Assembly (NCBI RefSeq): GCF_015710575.1
Contig: NZ_CP065373.1
Span: 62,001-126,000 of the forward strand
DNA length: 64,000 nucleotides
Direction: 5' to 3'
From: Mycolicibacterium mengxianglii
Lineage (GTDB): Bacteria > Actinomycetota > Actinomycetes > Mycobacteriales > Mycobacteriaceae
Shown here: one piece after another, positions 17,358-25,905 of the stretch
Layout: each line of letters begins with the position of its first letter
How positions within the stretch are numbered: the stretch's first letter is position 1
The notes under the pieces: generated by a model
What the model saw: the letters and a program-made list of their open reading frames with translations, nothing else
Databases searched by the model: none
Told to the model about the DNA's origin: nothing
Program-made: the position numbers and the translations under genes

Positions 17358-17386
17358 TTTACAAACACCAATAGAACTGTCACGCT
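17358..17386 (+). promoter_or_regulatory. TTTACAAA-N12-TGTCACGCT element before P450/ferredoxin
   Basis: TTTACAAA at 17358-17365, 12-base spacer, TGTCACGCT at 17378-17386. It starts 8 bases after the CoA transferase stop and ends 45 bases before the P450 start. Both blocks and the exact spacing are repeated before the P450 operon at 20581 and before the unknown gene at 28111, and nearly so at 27338. Confidence 0.65.
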
Positions 17387-17431
17387 GTTACGGCGCGGAC
17401 GCTGGCGCTTCCAGCATCGGAAGGAGTGTCG

Positions 17432-18688
17432 GTGACAGTCGCAAACTCTTCGCAGGCAAGGGATTACAGCCGGTTCGACATCACGTCGCACGACTTCTGG
17501 AGCCAGCCGTTTGACGCGCGTGACCAGACGTTCGCCGAGCTGCGGGCGGCCGACGGGTTGTCCTGGCAGCGGCCCTTGCCTTCGTTGTTCGACCTCGAGG
17601 AGGACGGCTTCTGGGCGCTGACCCGGCGGGCCGACATCGCCTTCGCCAGCCAGCATCCCGAACTCTTCACCTCTACCCAGGGGATCGCGCTGGACCCGAT
17701 GCCGGCCGAGGTGCAGAAGATCGCCACGTTCTTCCTGGCGATGGATTCGCCCGAGCACACGGTGTACCGGCGGCTGATCAGCTCGGCGTTCACTCCACGC
17801 AACGTCGGAAAGATCGAGGAACAGATCCGGCAGAACGCGGTGCGCATCGTCGACGACCTGGTCGGCGCGGGCGAGGTGGACTTCGTGTCCGCCTGCTCGG
17901 CGCGGCTGCCCATGCTGACCATCATGGAGATGCTCGGGGTCCCCGCTGCCGATCAACCGGCCGTGGCACTGGCCGCCGAAAAGCTCTTCAGCATGAGCGA
18001 TGACGAGTACTCCACACTCGAGGAGCGGGCGACCGCCACCATCAACGAGATGATGCTGCTGGTCAACACCGGCATCGAGCTCGCGAAGTTCCGCCGCCGA
18101 CACCCAGGGGACGATCTGATGACCAGCATCGTCGGCGCGGAGGTTGACGGGCGCAGCTTGACCGACGAGGAGATCGGCGCTTTCCTGATCCTGCTGGCAT
18201 CGGCCGGGAACGACACCACCAAGCAGAGCACCACCCACGCCATGATGGCGCTGGTGGACAACCCCGCTCAGCGGGACTGGTTGCTGGAGGACTTCGACAA
18301 CCGGATCGGCACGGCCGTCGAGGAATTCGTGCGGTGGTCCACCCCGGTGCTGCAATTCGCACGCTTCGCCACCACCGACGTCGAGATCGCCGGCCAACAG
18401 ATCAACGCCGGTGACAAGGTGGGCCTGTTCTACTGCTCGGCCAACCGCGACGAGAACGCGTTCACCGAACCCGGCCGATTCGATCTCTCCCGCTCGCCGA
18501 ACCCGCACCTGGGTTTCGGCGGCGGTGGGCCGCATTTCTGCCTGGGCAACCAGCTGGCCAAATCTGAGCTGCGGAACCTGTTCCGCGAGTTGCTGACCCG
18601 GCTCACCCGGGTGGAGTTCGGTGAACCCGACTATCTGTACAGCACGTTCGTACACGGCATCAAACGGCTGCCGGCCGACATCGCGTGA
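17432..18688 (+). CDS. Cytochrome P450
   Basis: 418 residues from GTG at 17432; AAGGAG at 17421-17426 fits this start better than the GTG at 17426, which lies inside it. P450 hallmarks: I-helix ASAGNDTTKQ (oxygen-activating Asp-Thr), K-helix EFVRW (E-x-x-R), and heme loop FGGGGPHFCLGNQLAK with Cys370 as iron ligand. The N-terminus has no membrane anchor, so it is a soluble class I enzyme needing ferredoxin and reductase; the [3Fe-4S] ferredoxin follows 11 bases downstream. Substrate unknown; the neighbouring CoA and Baeyer-Villiger genes point to a hydrophobic, perhaps terpenoid or steroid-like, molecule. Confidence 0.93.
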   Translation: MTVANSSQARDYSRFDITSHDFWSQPFDARDQTFAELRAADGLSWQRPLPSLFDLEEDGFWALTRRADIAFASQHPELFTSTQGIALDPMPAEVQKIATFFLAMDSPEHTVYRRLISSAFTPRNVGKIEEQIRQNAVRIVDDLVGAGEVDFVSACSARLPMLTIMEMLGVPAADQPAVALAAEKLFSMSDDEYSTLEERATATINEMMLLVNTGIELAKFRRRHPGDDLMTSIVGAEVDGRSLTDEEIGAFLILLASAGNDTTKQSTTHAMMALVDNPAQRDWLLEDFDNRIGTAVEEFVRWSTPVLQFARFATTDVEIAGQQINAGDKVGLFYCSANRDENAFTEPGRFDLSRSPNPHLGFGGGGPHFCLGNQLAKSELRNLFRELLTRLTRVEFGEPDYLYSTFVHGIKRLPADIA

Positions 18689-18699
18689 GGGGAGCCACC

Positions 18700-18891
18700 G
18701 TGCGTGTCGAAGTCGACCTGAGTCGGTGCACCGGCCACGGCATCTGTGAGTCGATCGCCGCGGAGGTCTTCGAAGTCCGCGACGACGGATCGCTGACGAT
18801 CCACGACGCGGTGCGCCCGGAATCCGACCGCGATCGCATGCGCGCCGCGGTCACTCAGTGCCCGGCGTCGGCCCTGCGCCTCACCGACTGA
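18700..18891 (+). CDS. [3Fe-4S] ferredoxin (P450 redox partner)
   Basis: 63 residues from GTG at 18700 with GGGGAG about 5 bases upstream. The cluster-binding pattern is CTGHGIC near residue 10 and a late CP (QCPASAL), the C-x5-C...CP arrangement of mycobacterial 3Fe-4S ferredoxins, with His at the position where a fourth Cys would sit. It passes single electrons from a ferredoxin reductase to the adjacent P450. It is transcribed directly after the P450 and ends before a strong hairpin terminator. Confidence 0.9.
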   Translation: MRVEVDLSRCTGHGICESIAAEVFEVRDDGSLTIHDAVRPESDRDRMRAAVTQCPASALRLTD

Positions 18892-18900
18892 GCCCCCTCA

Positions 18901-18922
18901 CGCCGAAACTCACGTTTCGGCG
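18901..18922. terminator. Bidirectional hairpin terminator
   Basis: CGCCGAAAC (18901-18909), loop TCAC, GTTTCGGCG (18914-18922): a perfect 9-bp stem with a 4-base loop. It lies between the convergent ferredoxin and thioesterase genes, 9 bases after each stop, and lacks a long T-run, as is usual for mycobacterial terminators. Confidence 0.7.
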
Positions 18923-18931
18923 GGGCAGCCG

Positions 18932-19741
18932 TCAAGGGCGGGGCCGCACCAGCACCGACTGCTGAATAGCCCCGACCGGACCCGTCTCATCGAACAGGGT
19001 GCCCACGGTGGTGCCGATCCCGTCGGGGCCGTAGCTGGTGTCAGCGCGGATACCGGTCCACTCACCGGCGGGAACGCGATGCACATGCACCGTCAGATCG
19101 GTGTTGAGGAACGTCCACTTGCGGATATCCAGTTTGGTACCAATGCCATTGGCGTCATCGGCCACGGCGAACAGCCGCTGCAACGGCGTCATCACCTCAC
19201 CCTGCACCAGATCCACCACCGGACGGATCCAGGACTCGCCGGGCCCCGGCGCCATCGGTGTCGTCAGCCAGCGCCAATCCAGGCTGTGCACGTAATTGCG
19301 ATCCCAGTTCTTCTTCATATCGGCAACGGTGGCCTCGGCCACCGGACGCAGCGGTGCCACCGGGGCCGCGACCAGATCGCGGGTGTCGAGTTGTTGCAGC
19401 CGCCATCCGCTGGCCCGCGCCACCGGCCGCGGCTTGCCGTCACGCCCGAGGCCGACCATCTCGGCACTGATCAACTCGATCTGCCTGCCGGGCCGGTCAA
19501 CCTGGGCGCGCACCCACAGATCGCCCTCGGCCGGCACCCCGCCCAGCAGATCGATGCAGACGCGGCTCAACCGGGTGTCGTCGCGGTGCGCGCACCTTTC
19601 CAGCGCCCGCACCAGAAGCGACGACACCGGCGCCGCGTGCTGGATGGCCGCGGTCCAGGTGCTGCGAACCAGATCGCAGGCCACGAATCGTTCACCGCGG
19701 GCGTCGGTTTCGTCGAGCAGTTCATAGTAGGAGTCCGACAT
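18932..19741 (-). CDS. Acyl-CoA thioesterase, TesB-like double hot-dog
   Basis: 269 residues, the usual length of the actinobacterial TesB-like thioesterase family with two fused hot-dog domains. Supporting segments are FVACDLVRSTWTAAIQHAAPVSSLLVRALE in the first domain, RVCIDLLGGVPAEGDLWVRAQV, and in the second domain VHVHRVPAGEWTGIRADTSY with a final GTTVGTLFDETGPVGAIQQS, the family's conserved end. It hydrolyses acyl-CoA thioesters. It is 12 bases downstream of the SMP-30-like gene and probably shares its transcript, so product release or CoA salvage in cluster 1 is a likely role. Confidence 0.83.
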   Translation of the reverse strand: MSDSYYELLDETDARGERFVACDLVRSTWTAAIQHAAPVSSLLVRALERCAHRDDTRLSRVCIDLLGGVPAEGDLWVRAQVDRPGRQIELISAEMVGLGRDGKPRPVARASGWRLQQLDTRDLVAAPVAPLRPVAEATVADMKKNWDRNYVHSLDWRWLTTPMAPGPGESWIRPVVDLVQGEVMTPLQRLFAVADDANGIGTKLDIRKWTFLNTDLTVHVHRVPAGEWTGIRADTSYGPDGIGTTVGTLFDETGPVGAIQQSVLVRPRP

Positions 19742-19753
19742 CGGTCACTTCCT

Positions 19754-20569
19754 CTATGGTCGGCCGGCGCCGGGGACGGCGACGGTCACGGTATCCAGGC
19801 GGGACAGCTTGGTCCCGATCAGCCGTTGTGGGTAGGCGTCGGTGCTCGACAGCAGGAACAGCACCCGCCGCTCCGGGCCGCCCAGCGTGCAGGCGATGGC
19901 GGTGCGGTCCCCGAGGTCGATCCGGTCGGTCACGGTGCCGCCTTCGGTGATGCGGGCGAACTGGCAGGCCAGCGTCATCGACACCCAGATCGCGCCGTCG
20001 GAGTCGAGGGTGATGCCGTCCGGCGGGCCCTCGAGGCCGTCGGCGAACACCCGCCGATCCCGCAAGCCGCCGTCGGCGTCGATCTCGAAAGACGTGAGGC
20101 GGCGGGCGGTCGACTCGGCGACGATGAGACGCCCTCGCGGGGTGATCACCATGCCGTTGGGAAATTCGAGGTCATCGGCAACGACGGTCGCCGCGCCGTC
20201 GGGGCCGAGGCGCACGATGACACCCCCGTCCCGGGCCTGCGAGCCGATGTAGGCACCACCACGGGAGTCGACCACCATGTCGCCGAGATCGGCGGGCACC
20301 AACGCGGCCAACTCAGCGCAGGTGGTCACCGTTTCGCCGTCATAACAGAGCACCTCCCGGCGCTGCGTCGAGTTGATCAACAGCGAGCCGTCGGGGCGGA
20401 AGCCCAGGCCCGAAGGTGCGTGGCCGGGGAGCGCGACGGTGGTCATCGACCCGTCGAGGGTGACGGTGTGGATCGCCTCCCCCAGCATGTCGGAGAACCA
20501 GAGCATGCCTTCGAACCAGCGGGGGCCTTCGCCGAAGCAGAACCCGTTGGCCAACGGTGCCGGGATCAC
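19754..20569 (-). CDS. SMP-30/gluconolactonase-family beta-propeller (lactonase-like)
   Basis: 271 residues from GTG at 20569. The metal-binding residues of the SMP-30 six-bladed propeller are visible: Glu in FGEGPRWFEG near residue 14, Asn in EFPNGMVITP, and Asp in GPPDGITLDSDGAIWVSM. Members hydrolyse lactones and some esters with a divalent cation. A Baeyer-Villiger monooxygenase is encoded in the divergent operon, so opening of the lactone that enzyme forms is a plausible job. The start faces the element at 20581-20609, which is only 11 bases upstream. Confidence 0.85.
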   Translation of the reverse strand: MIPAPLANGFCFGEGPRWFEGMLWFSDMLGEAIHTVTLDGSMTTVALPGHAPSGLGFRPDGSLLINSTQRREVLCYDGETVTTCAELAALVPADLGDMVVDSRGGAYIGSQARDGGVIVRLGPDGAATVVADDLEFPNGMVITPRGRLIVAESTARRLTSFEIDADGGLRDRRVFADGLEGPPDGITLDSDGAIWVSMTLACQFARITEGGTVTDRIDLGDRTAIACTLGGPERRVLFLLSSTDAYPQRLIGTKLSRLDTVTVAVPGAGRP

Positions 20570-20580
20570 GCTGCCGTGCC

Positions 20581-20609
20581 TTTACAAAACACGGGTCAAG
20601 TGTCACGCT
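20581..20609 (+). promoter_or_regulatory. TTTACAAA-N12-TGTCACGCT element in divergent promoter
   Basis: TTTACAAA at 20581-20588, 12-base spacer, TGTCACGCT at 20601-20609. It lies between the SMP-30-like gene (leftward, start 20569) and the P450 operon (rightward, start 20654), 44 bases before the latter. Identical in both blocks and spacing to 17358-17386 and 28111-28139. Confidence 0.65.
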
Positions 20610-20653
20610 CGCAGGGTGTCAGTGTCAACCAGACGCAGTGCGTGGGGTCCGCG

Positions 20654-21910
20654 ATGACGGCGAGGGGCGGAGCAGGTACGTCGGCCGGGCCGGCAGTCGG
20701 TCACGAGTTTTCCTACGACCCGTTCGACCCGGCGGTGATGGCGGACCCCCTGCCGCACTACCGGGTGCTGCGGGACGACTACCCCCTGTACTACGTCCCG
20801 AAATGGGACACCTATGCACTGTCCCGCTTCGCCGACATCTGGCGGGTGCTCGAGATCAACGACGGCACGTTCGTCGCCTCGGAGGGAACGCTGCCGGCGG
20901 CGACGGCGCTTGCCCACCGCAACGAGGGTGCGGTCGCTGATCCGCCGCTGCACCCGATGCCGTTTCACGCCAACTTCGATTCTCCGCTCTACGAGGATGT
21001 CCGGCGTTGCACGTCGGCGCAGTTCCGGCCCCGGTCGGTGGCGACCCTGGCCGACCGGATCCGCGCCCTGGCCAACAGTCGACTCGACGAGTTGCTGCCG
21101 CAGGGCACCTTCGACCTCACCCAGGACTACGGCGGCATCGTGGCCGCCTCGGTCGTCTGTGAATTGCTCGGACTGCCAACAGAACTCGCCGCCGATGTGC
21201 TGGCGACGGTGAACGCAGGCAGTCTGGCGCAGCCGGGTAGCGGGGTGGAGGTCGCCAATGCCCGGCCGGGTTACCTCGGTTACCTGACCCCCATCGTCGA
21301 AGCCCGGCGAACCGGTTCCGGTCCGGAGTCGCCGATTGCCGACGCATTGTTGAACTTCACCCTGCCCGACGGCTCGGCGTTCAGTGACACCGAGGCCGCC
21401 ACCCAGATGCTGGGGGTGTTCATCGGAGGTACCGAGACCGTGCCGAAGATCGTCGCGCACGGACTGTGGGAACTGGCACGGCACCCGGCTCAGCTGGCTG
21501 CGGTGCGTGCCGATCCAGCCGCCTATGCGGCTGTGGCCCGCGAGGAGATGATCCGCTATTGCGCACCGGCACAATGGTTTGCGCGCACCGCACGCAAGCC
21601 GTTCACCATCCACGACACCACCGTGGAACCCGGGCAGCGCATCATCACACTGCTGGCCTCGGCCAGTCGGGACGAGCGGGAGTACCACGACCCCGACGAG
21701 TTCATCTGGGATCGCCCTATCCAGCGGTTGCTGGCGTTCGGCCGGGGTCAGCATTTCTGTTTGGGCGTGCACCTGGCCCGCCTGGAAATCGGGATCATGG
21801 TCGAAGAGTGGCTCAAGCGGGTACCGGATTACACCGTCGATGCCCAGGCCGCGTCCCGGCCGCCGTCGAGCTTCCAATGGGGCTGGAACAACGTCCCGGT
21901 GGTGGTATGA
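20654..21910 (+). CDS. Cytochrome P450 (first gene of catabolic operon)
   Basis: 418 residues from ATG at 20654; GTG at 20618 is in frame but close to the control element. The I-helix is FIGGTETVPK, with Glu-Thr in place of the more usual Asp-Thr; the K-helix is EEMIRY; the heme loop is FGRGQHFCLGVHLARLE with Cys369. It is a soluble bacterial P450, distinct from the one at 17432. It opens an operon of six genes joined by overlaps of 0-4 bases: dehydrogenase, aldolase, SDR, BVMO, hydrolase. Hydroxylation of the substrate, followed by oxidation to a ketone, is the likely first step. Confidence 0.92.
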   Translation: MTARGGAGTSAGPAVGHEFSYDPFDPAVMADPLPHYRVLRDDYPLYYVPKWDTYALSRFADIWRVLEINDGTFVASEGTLPAATALAHRNEGAVADPPLHPMPFHANFDSPLYEDVRRCTSAQFRPRSVATLADRIRALANSRLDELLPQGTFDLTQDYGGIVAASVVCELLGLPTELAADVLATVNAGSLAQPGSGVEVANARPGYLGYLTPIVEARRTGSGPESPIADALLNFTLPDGSAFSDTEAATQMLGVFIGGTETVPKIVAHGLWELARHPAQLAAVRADPAAYAAVAREEMIRYCAPAQWFARTARKPFTIHDTTVEPGQRIITLLASASRDEREYHDPDEFIWDRPIQRLLAFGRGQHFCLGVHLARLEIGIMVEEWLKRVPDYTVDAQAASRPPSSFQWGWNNVPVVV

Positions 21911-22881
21911 CCATGTGGTCCTATCAGCTCAGTGCCCCTTACCTTTTCGAGCGGATCGACGTCCCGGAGCCGTCACCGGAGGCGCTTGCCGACGGGCAGG
22001 TGCTCGTCCGGTTCCTGGCCGCGGGCATCTGCGGCAGTGATCTGCCGGGCTTCCGCGGCACCCAGGGCCGCCTGCCCGCCGACACCGGCACCGCCACGGC
22101 GGGCATCGTCGGTTTCCCGATCCACGAGATCGCCGGTGAGGTGATCGCGAGCCGGCATCCCGAGCACAACACCGGTGATCACGTGGTCGGATGGGCATCG
22201 GGATTCGACGGCCTGCGCGAGCAGCTCATCACCGACGGAAACGGTGTCGTCGCATACGAACCCACCTTGGCACCGCAACATTCGGTCGGTCTGCAGCCGC
22301 TGGCATGTGTGCTGTATGCGGTCGAACAGCTCGGCGACCTGCGTGGGCGCCGGGTGGCGGTGATCGGGCAGGGCTCGATCGGTCTGCTGTTCAGTTACGT
22401 CGCCAAGGCTTCCGGGGCCGCGCATGTCACCGGCATCGACCCGGTCGACAGATCGGTGTTCGCGCGGCGCTTCGGGGTGGATACCGCAGTGCGGGCCAGC
22501 AGCGACCGCTGGATCCGCCACCTCGACAACGCCGCCCGACCGGACGTGGTGATCGAAGCGGTCGGACATCAGGTGGCGACATTGGGCCACGCGGTGGAGG
22601 CAGCGGCTCCCGGTGGCACGATCTTCTATTTCGGTGTGCCCGACGATGACTGGTATCCGATCAGCATGCGCACCATGTTGCGCAACAATCTGACCCTCAG
22701 ATCCGGGGTGACGCTGGAGCGCAGGAGGGTGCTGCGGCAGGCGGCCGAGTTCGCTATAGCGCACCCCGGACTGTTGGCCGACTACGTCACGCACACGTTC
22801 GGGACCGACGAGGTGCAGGCGGCCTTCGAGCTGGCCGCCCGACCCCACCCCGCCCGGGTGAAGATCGCGATCGCCCGGTGA
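21907..22881 (+). CDS. Zinc-type medium-chain dehydrogenase/reductase
   Basis: 324 residues from ATG at 21907, overlapping the P450 stop (ATGA). LAAGICGSDLPGF carries the Cys-Gly-x-Asp catalytic zinc motif, GFPIHEIAGEV the next metal-site segment (His-Glu), and VAVIGQGSIGLLFSYVAKASGA the NAD(P)-binding Rossmann motif. The structural zinc lobe with four Cys seems absent, which shortens the protein. It oxidises or reduces an alcohol/carbonyl pair; in context, the alcohol made by the P450. Confidence 0.87.
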   Translation: MTMWSYQLSAPYLFERIDVPEPSPEALADGQVLVRFLAAGICGSDLPGFRGTQGRLPADTGTATAGIVGFPIHEIAGEVIASRHPEHNTGDHVVGWASGFDGLREQLITDGNGVVAYEPTLAPQHSVGLQPLACVLYAVEQLGDLRGRRVAVIGQGSIGLLFSYVAKASGAAHVTGIDPVDRSVFARRFGVDTAVRASSDRWIRHLDNAARPDVVIEAVGHQVATLGHAVEAAAPGGTIFYFGVPDDDWYPISMRTMLRNNLTLRSGVTLERRRVLRQAAEFAIAHPGLLADYVTHTFGTDEVQAAFELAARPHPARVKIAIAR

Positions 22882-23660
22882 CCGCGAGCAGACTCCAGGA
22901 GGCGTTGGCCGGTCGTGACCACCTGTGGGGTGGTTGGATCACGGCGCCGTCATTCTCCGGTCCGGAGGACTTCGCCCGTGCCGGTTACGACTACGTGGGT
23001 TTCGACACCCAGCACGGGTATCTCGACGACGCCGACGTCGCGGTGCTGTTGCGCCGGCTCGAGCATGTTCCGATCGCCACGGCGGTCCGGCTGCCGTCCG
23101 CGCAGGCGGCACCGATCGGCCGGGTGCTGGACGCGGGGGCTGACGCGGTGATCATCGCCATGGTCGAGACGGCCGAGCAGGCGGCCGCGGCGGTGGCGGC
23201 CACCCGGTACGCCCCGCACGGGGTGCGCAGCTTCGGCCCGCTGCGGGCCAGCCTCGGCGCCGACACCGCGACATTACAAGCGCGGGCGGGTGTCTACGTG
23301 ATGATCGAGACCGCACGGGCGCTCACGGCGGTCGACGAGATCTGCGCGGTGCCGGGTTTGGCCGGTGTGTATGTCGGACCCGCGGATCTGGCGGTGTCAC
23401 TGGGTTATCCGGCCACCGGGGCGACCAGCCCGGAGGTGGCCGAGGCGATCGACCGCATCGGGGGCGCTGCCACTGCGGCCGGTCTGGTCGCCGGCATCCA
23501 CGCCGGCGACGGGCCGACAGGAAAGGCATTGAGCAGGCGGGGATTCCGGCTGCTGACGCTGGCGTCGGAATCGCAGGCGCTGCGATACGGGGCCGCCGAT
23601 CAGCTGCGGCTGGCCACCGAACTCGGCGGGCCCGGCGACACCACGAAGGGATACCACTGA
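22878..23660 (+). CDS. HpcH/HpaI-family aldolase
   Basis: 260 residues from GTG at 22878, overlapping the previous stop by 4 bases. The TIM-barrel class II aldolase signatures are present: FDTQHGYLD near residue 45, AVRLPSAQAAPIGRVLDAGADAVI, the metal-binding Glu in VMIETARAL and the Asp in VYVGPADLAVSLG. RYAPHGVRSFGP is the substrate-loop motif. Members cleave 2-keto-4-hydroxy acids or related citramalyl/malyl-type substrates. In this operon it would cut a hydroxyacid late in ring degradation. Confidence 0.87.
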   Translation: MTASRLQEALAGRDHLWGGWITAPSFSGPEDFARAGYDYVGFDTQHGYLDDADVAVLLRRLEHVPIATAVRLPSAQAAPIGRVLDAGADAVIIAMVETAEQAAAAVAATRYAPHGVRSFGPLRASLGADTATLQARAGVYVMIETARALTAVDEICAVPGLAGVYVGPADLAVSLGYPATGATSPEVAEAIDRIGGAATAAGLVAGIHAGDGPTGKALSRRGFRLLTLASESQALRYGAADQLRLATELGGPGDTTKGYH

Positions 23661-24389
23661 ATGGCGCAACGGGTGGCACTGGTGACCGGCGCGGCCCGGG
23701 GGCAGGGCGCCGCCATCGTGGCGCGGCTGCGTGCCGACGGGTACGCGGTGGCCGCCTGCGATGTGAACGCCGCCGAACTGGGCGACACCGTACGGGCGCT
23801 GGCCGATGAGCAGGTGACGGCGATTCCGCTGGATGTGACCTCAGAACAGCAATGGGCGCAGGCCGTGCAGAACACCGTCGACCGGTTCGGCGGGCTGAGC
23901 GCGCTGGTCAACAACGCCGGTGTGCTGCACCGGGCCTCGATCGGCGACGAGAGTGTGGCGGGTTTCGAGCGCAGTTGGCGGGTCAACTGCCTGGGGCCCT
24001 TCCTCGGACTGCGGGCAGCCCTGGCGGAGCTGCGCCGCGCGGACGCCGCGGCCGTGGTGAACACCTGCAGCACCGGGGCCATCCGGCCGTTCCCGCAGCA
24101 CGCTGCCTACGGCTCGGCGAAGTGGGCGCTGCGGGGGCTGACCCAGGTCGCAGCCGCTGAGCTCAGCGCCGACGGCATCCGGGTCAACGCGGTGTTCCCC
24201 GGCCCGATCGCCACTCCCATGCTCGACGAGACCACGCAGGCGCGGTTGGCGGCCCGCGCCTCCTCGGGCCGGCTGGGTACCCCGACCGAGGTCGCTGACG
24301 CGGTGGCATACCTGCTCTCCGAGCACGCGTCGTTCATCACCGGAGCCGAACTCGTCGTCGACGGCGGCCAAGCCCTGCAGATTGGTTGA
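23661..24389 (+). CDS. Short-chain dehydrogenase/reductase
   Basis: 242 residues; the ATG directly follows the aldolase stop with no gap. Classical SDR motifs: VTGAARGQGAAIV (cofactor glycines), LVNNAGVLH, catalytic Ser in NTCSTGAIRPF, and YGSAKWALRG with Tyr and Lys of the YxxxK motif. The final ELVVDGGQ is the usual C-terminal motif. An NAD(H)-linked alcohol or hydroxy-acid oxidation in the pathway is inferred from the operon position. Confidence 0.88.
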   Translation: MAQRVALVTGAARGQGAAIVARLRADGYAVAACDVNAAELGDTVRALADEQVTAIPLDVTSEQQWAQAVQNTVDRFGGLSALVNNAGVLHRASIGDESVAGFERSWRVNCLGPFLGLRAALAELRRADAAAVVNTCSTGAIRPFPQHAAYGSAKWALRGLTQVAAAELSADGIRVNAVFPGPIATPMLDETTQARLAARASSGRLGTPTEVADAVAYLLSEHASFITGAELVVDGGQALQIG

Positions 24390-24393
24390 CGAC

Positions 24394-25905
24394 ATGGCAA
24401 AACCGTTGTCGGTGGGCATCATCGGGGCCGGCCCTGGTGGTCTGGCGCTCGGGATCTTCCTGAAGAAGGCGGGCTTCGACGACTTCACCATCTTCGACCG
24501 GGAAGACGGCGTGGGCGGCACCTGGCGGATCAACACCTATCCGGGGTTGGCCTGCGACGTGAAGTCGCACCTGTATTCGTACTCGTTCGCGCTCAACGGC
24601 GGCTGGTCTCGGCTGTGGTCGGGACAGCAGGAGATTCTGGCCTATTTCGAGGACTGCGCACAGCGCTTCCGGCTGGCGCCGCACCTGCGGCTCAACACCG
24701 AGATCACCGCCGCGCAGTGGGATTCCGACGGGGAGTGCTGGCACCTGAGAACCGCCGGCGGCGAGGTGCACACCTTCGACGTGGTGGTGTCGGCCATCGG
24801 GCTGTTCACCCAGCCGGTGCTGCCGGATCTGGTGGAGGAGCAGCCGTTCGCCGGCACCGTCGTGCACACCGCCCGCTGGGATCACAGCCTCGACCTGTCG
24901 GGCCGGCGGGTGGCGGTGCTGGGCACCGGCTCCACCGCCGCGCAGATCTTGCCGGAGATCGCCCGGGTGGCCGAGAAGGTGTACTCGGTGCAACGGTCGC
25001 CCACCTGGATTCTGCCCAAACCCGACCGCCCCTATACCGAGCGGGAAAAGTGGCTGTTCTCCCACGTGCCGCTGGCCAAGAAGATCTACCGGACCAGGCT
25101 GTGGCTGCGCAGCGAATCGAATATCTCGGTCATCGAGAACGGTAGCGACAAGACCCAGGAGTTCCGGGCGATCGCCCTGAAAGCCTTGGCTGCCAACGTC
25201 TCCGATGACGAACTGCGCACCCGGCTCACTCCCGAGCACCCATTCGGTTGCAAACGGCTGGTCTTCGCCACCGACTACCTGCAGGCGCTGACCCAACCCA
25301 ACGTCGAGGTGATCTCCAGCGCCGCGCGCGCACTGCGGGACCGGTCGCTGGTCACGGCGGACGGCGGCGAAGTCGACGTCGACGTGGTGGTCTGTGCCAC
25401 CGGGTATGCCGCCGCGGACTACCTGGGACAGATCGAGGTGACGGGCGAGGGCGGCACGTCATTGCGGGAACGGTGGAGCGACGGCGCCTACGCCTACCTC
25501 GGAATGGCGGTGCCGGGCGTGCCGAACTTCTTCATGCTCTACGGGCCCAACACCAACGTGGGCTCCAACAGTGTGATCTTCATGCTGGAAGCGCAGGCCC
25601 ACTACATCGTCCGGGCGCTGCGCCACATGCGCCGTCACCGCAAGAGCTATGTGGCGGTGCGGCCGGAGGCGATGGCGGACTTCTTGGCCAAGATAGACCG
25701 TTGGATGGAGGGCACGGTGTGGACGACACGGTGCAGCAACTACTTTCGCACCGCCAGTGGACGGGTGGTCACTCAATGGCCGCGCAGCGCTCGGGCGTTC
25801 TGGGGGATGACCCGGCGGTTCAAGGCCGCCGACTACACCTTCGACCCGCCGGCCGACGTGCCCCGGCAACCGGTGCGCTCCCATGACCTGGTGAGCCGGC
25901 GGTGA
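24394..25905 (+). CDS. Flavin-containing Baeyer-Villiger monooxygenase
   Basis: 503 residues from ATG at 24394. The FAD-binding motif GAGPGG is at residues 11-16, a second dinucleotide motif is at about 176-181, and between them lies the BVMO fingerprint FxGxxxHxxxWD, here FAGTVVHTARWD at 152-163. GGTWRINTYPGLACD is the typical post-FAD motif. These enzymes use NADPH and O2 to insert oxygen next to a ketone, giving an ester or lactone. The neighbours supply the ketone (P450 plus dehydrogenases) and ester or lactone opening (alpha/beta hydrolase, SMP-30 protein). Confidence 0.92.
   Translation: MAKPLSVGIIGAGPGGLALGIFLKKAGFDDFTIFDREDGVGGTWRINTYPGLACDVKSHLYSYSFALNGGWSRLWSGQQEILAYFEDCAQRFRLAPHLRLNTEITAAQWDSDGECWHLRTAGGEVHTFDVVVSAIGLFTQPVLPDLVEEQPFAGTVVHTARWDHSLDLSGRRVAVLGTGSTAAQILPEIARVAEKVYSVQRSPTWILPKPDRPYTEREKWLFSHVPLAKKIYRTRLWLRSESNISVIENGSDKTQEFRAIALKALAANVSDDELRTRLTPEHPFGCKRLVFATDYLQALTQPNVEVISSAARALRDRSLVTADGGEVDVDVVVCATGYAAADYLGQIEVTGEGGTSLRERWSDGAYAYLGMAVPGVPNFFMLYGPNTNVGSNSVIFMLEAQAHYIVRALRHMRRHRKSYVAVRPEAMADFLAKIDRWMEGTVWTTRCSNYFRTASGRVVTQWPRSARAFWGMTRRFKAADYTFDPPADVPRQPVRSHDLVSRR

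Noticed and set aside
21829..21853. TTACA inside the second P450 gene as part of the regulon motif
   Set aside because: It lies within coding sequence and the second arm at the required spacing is absent.
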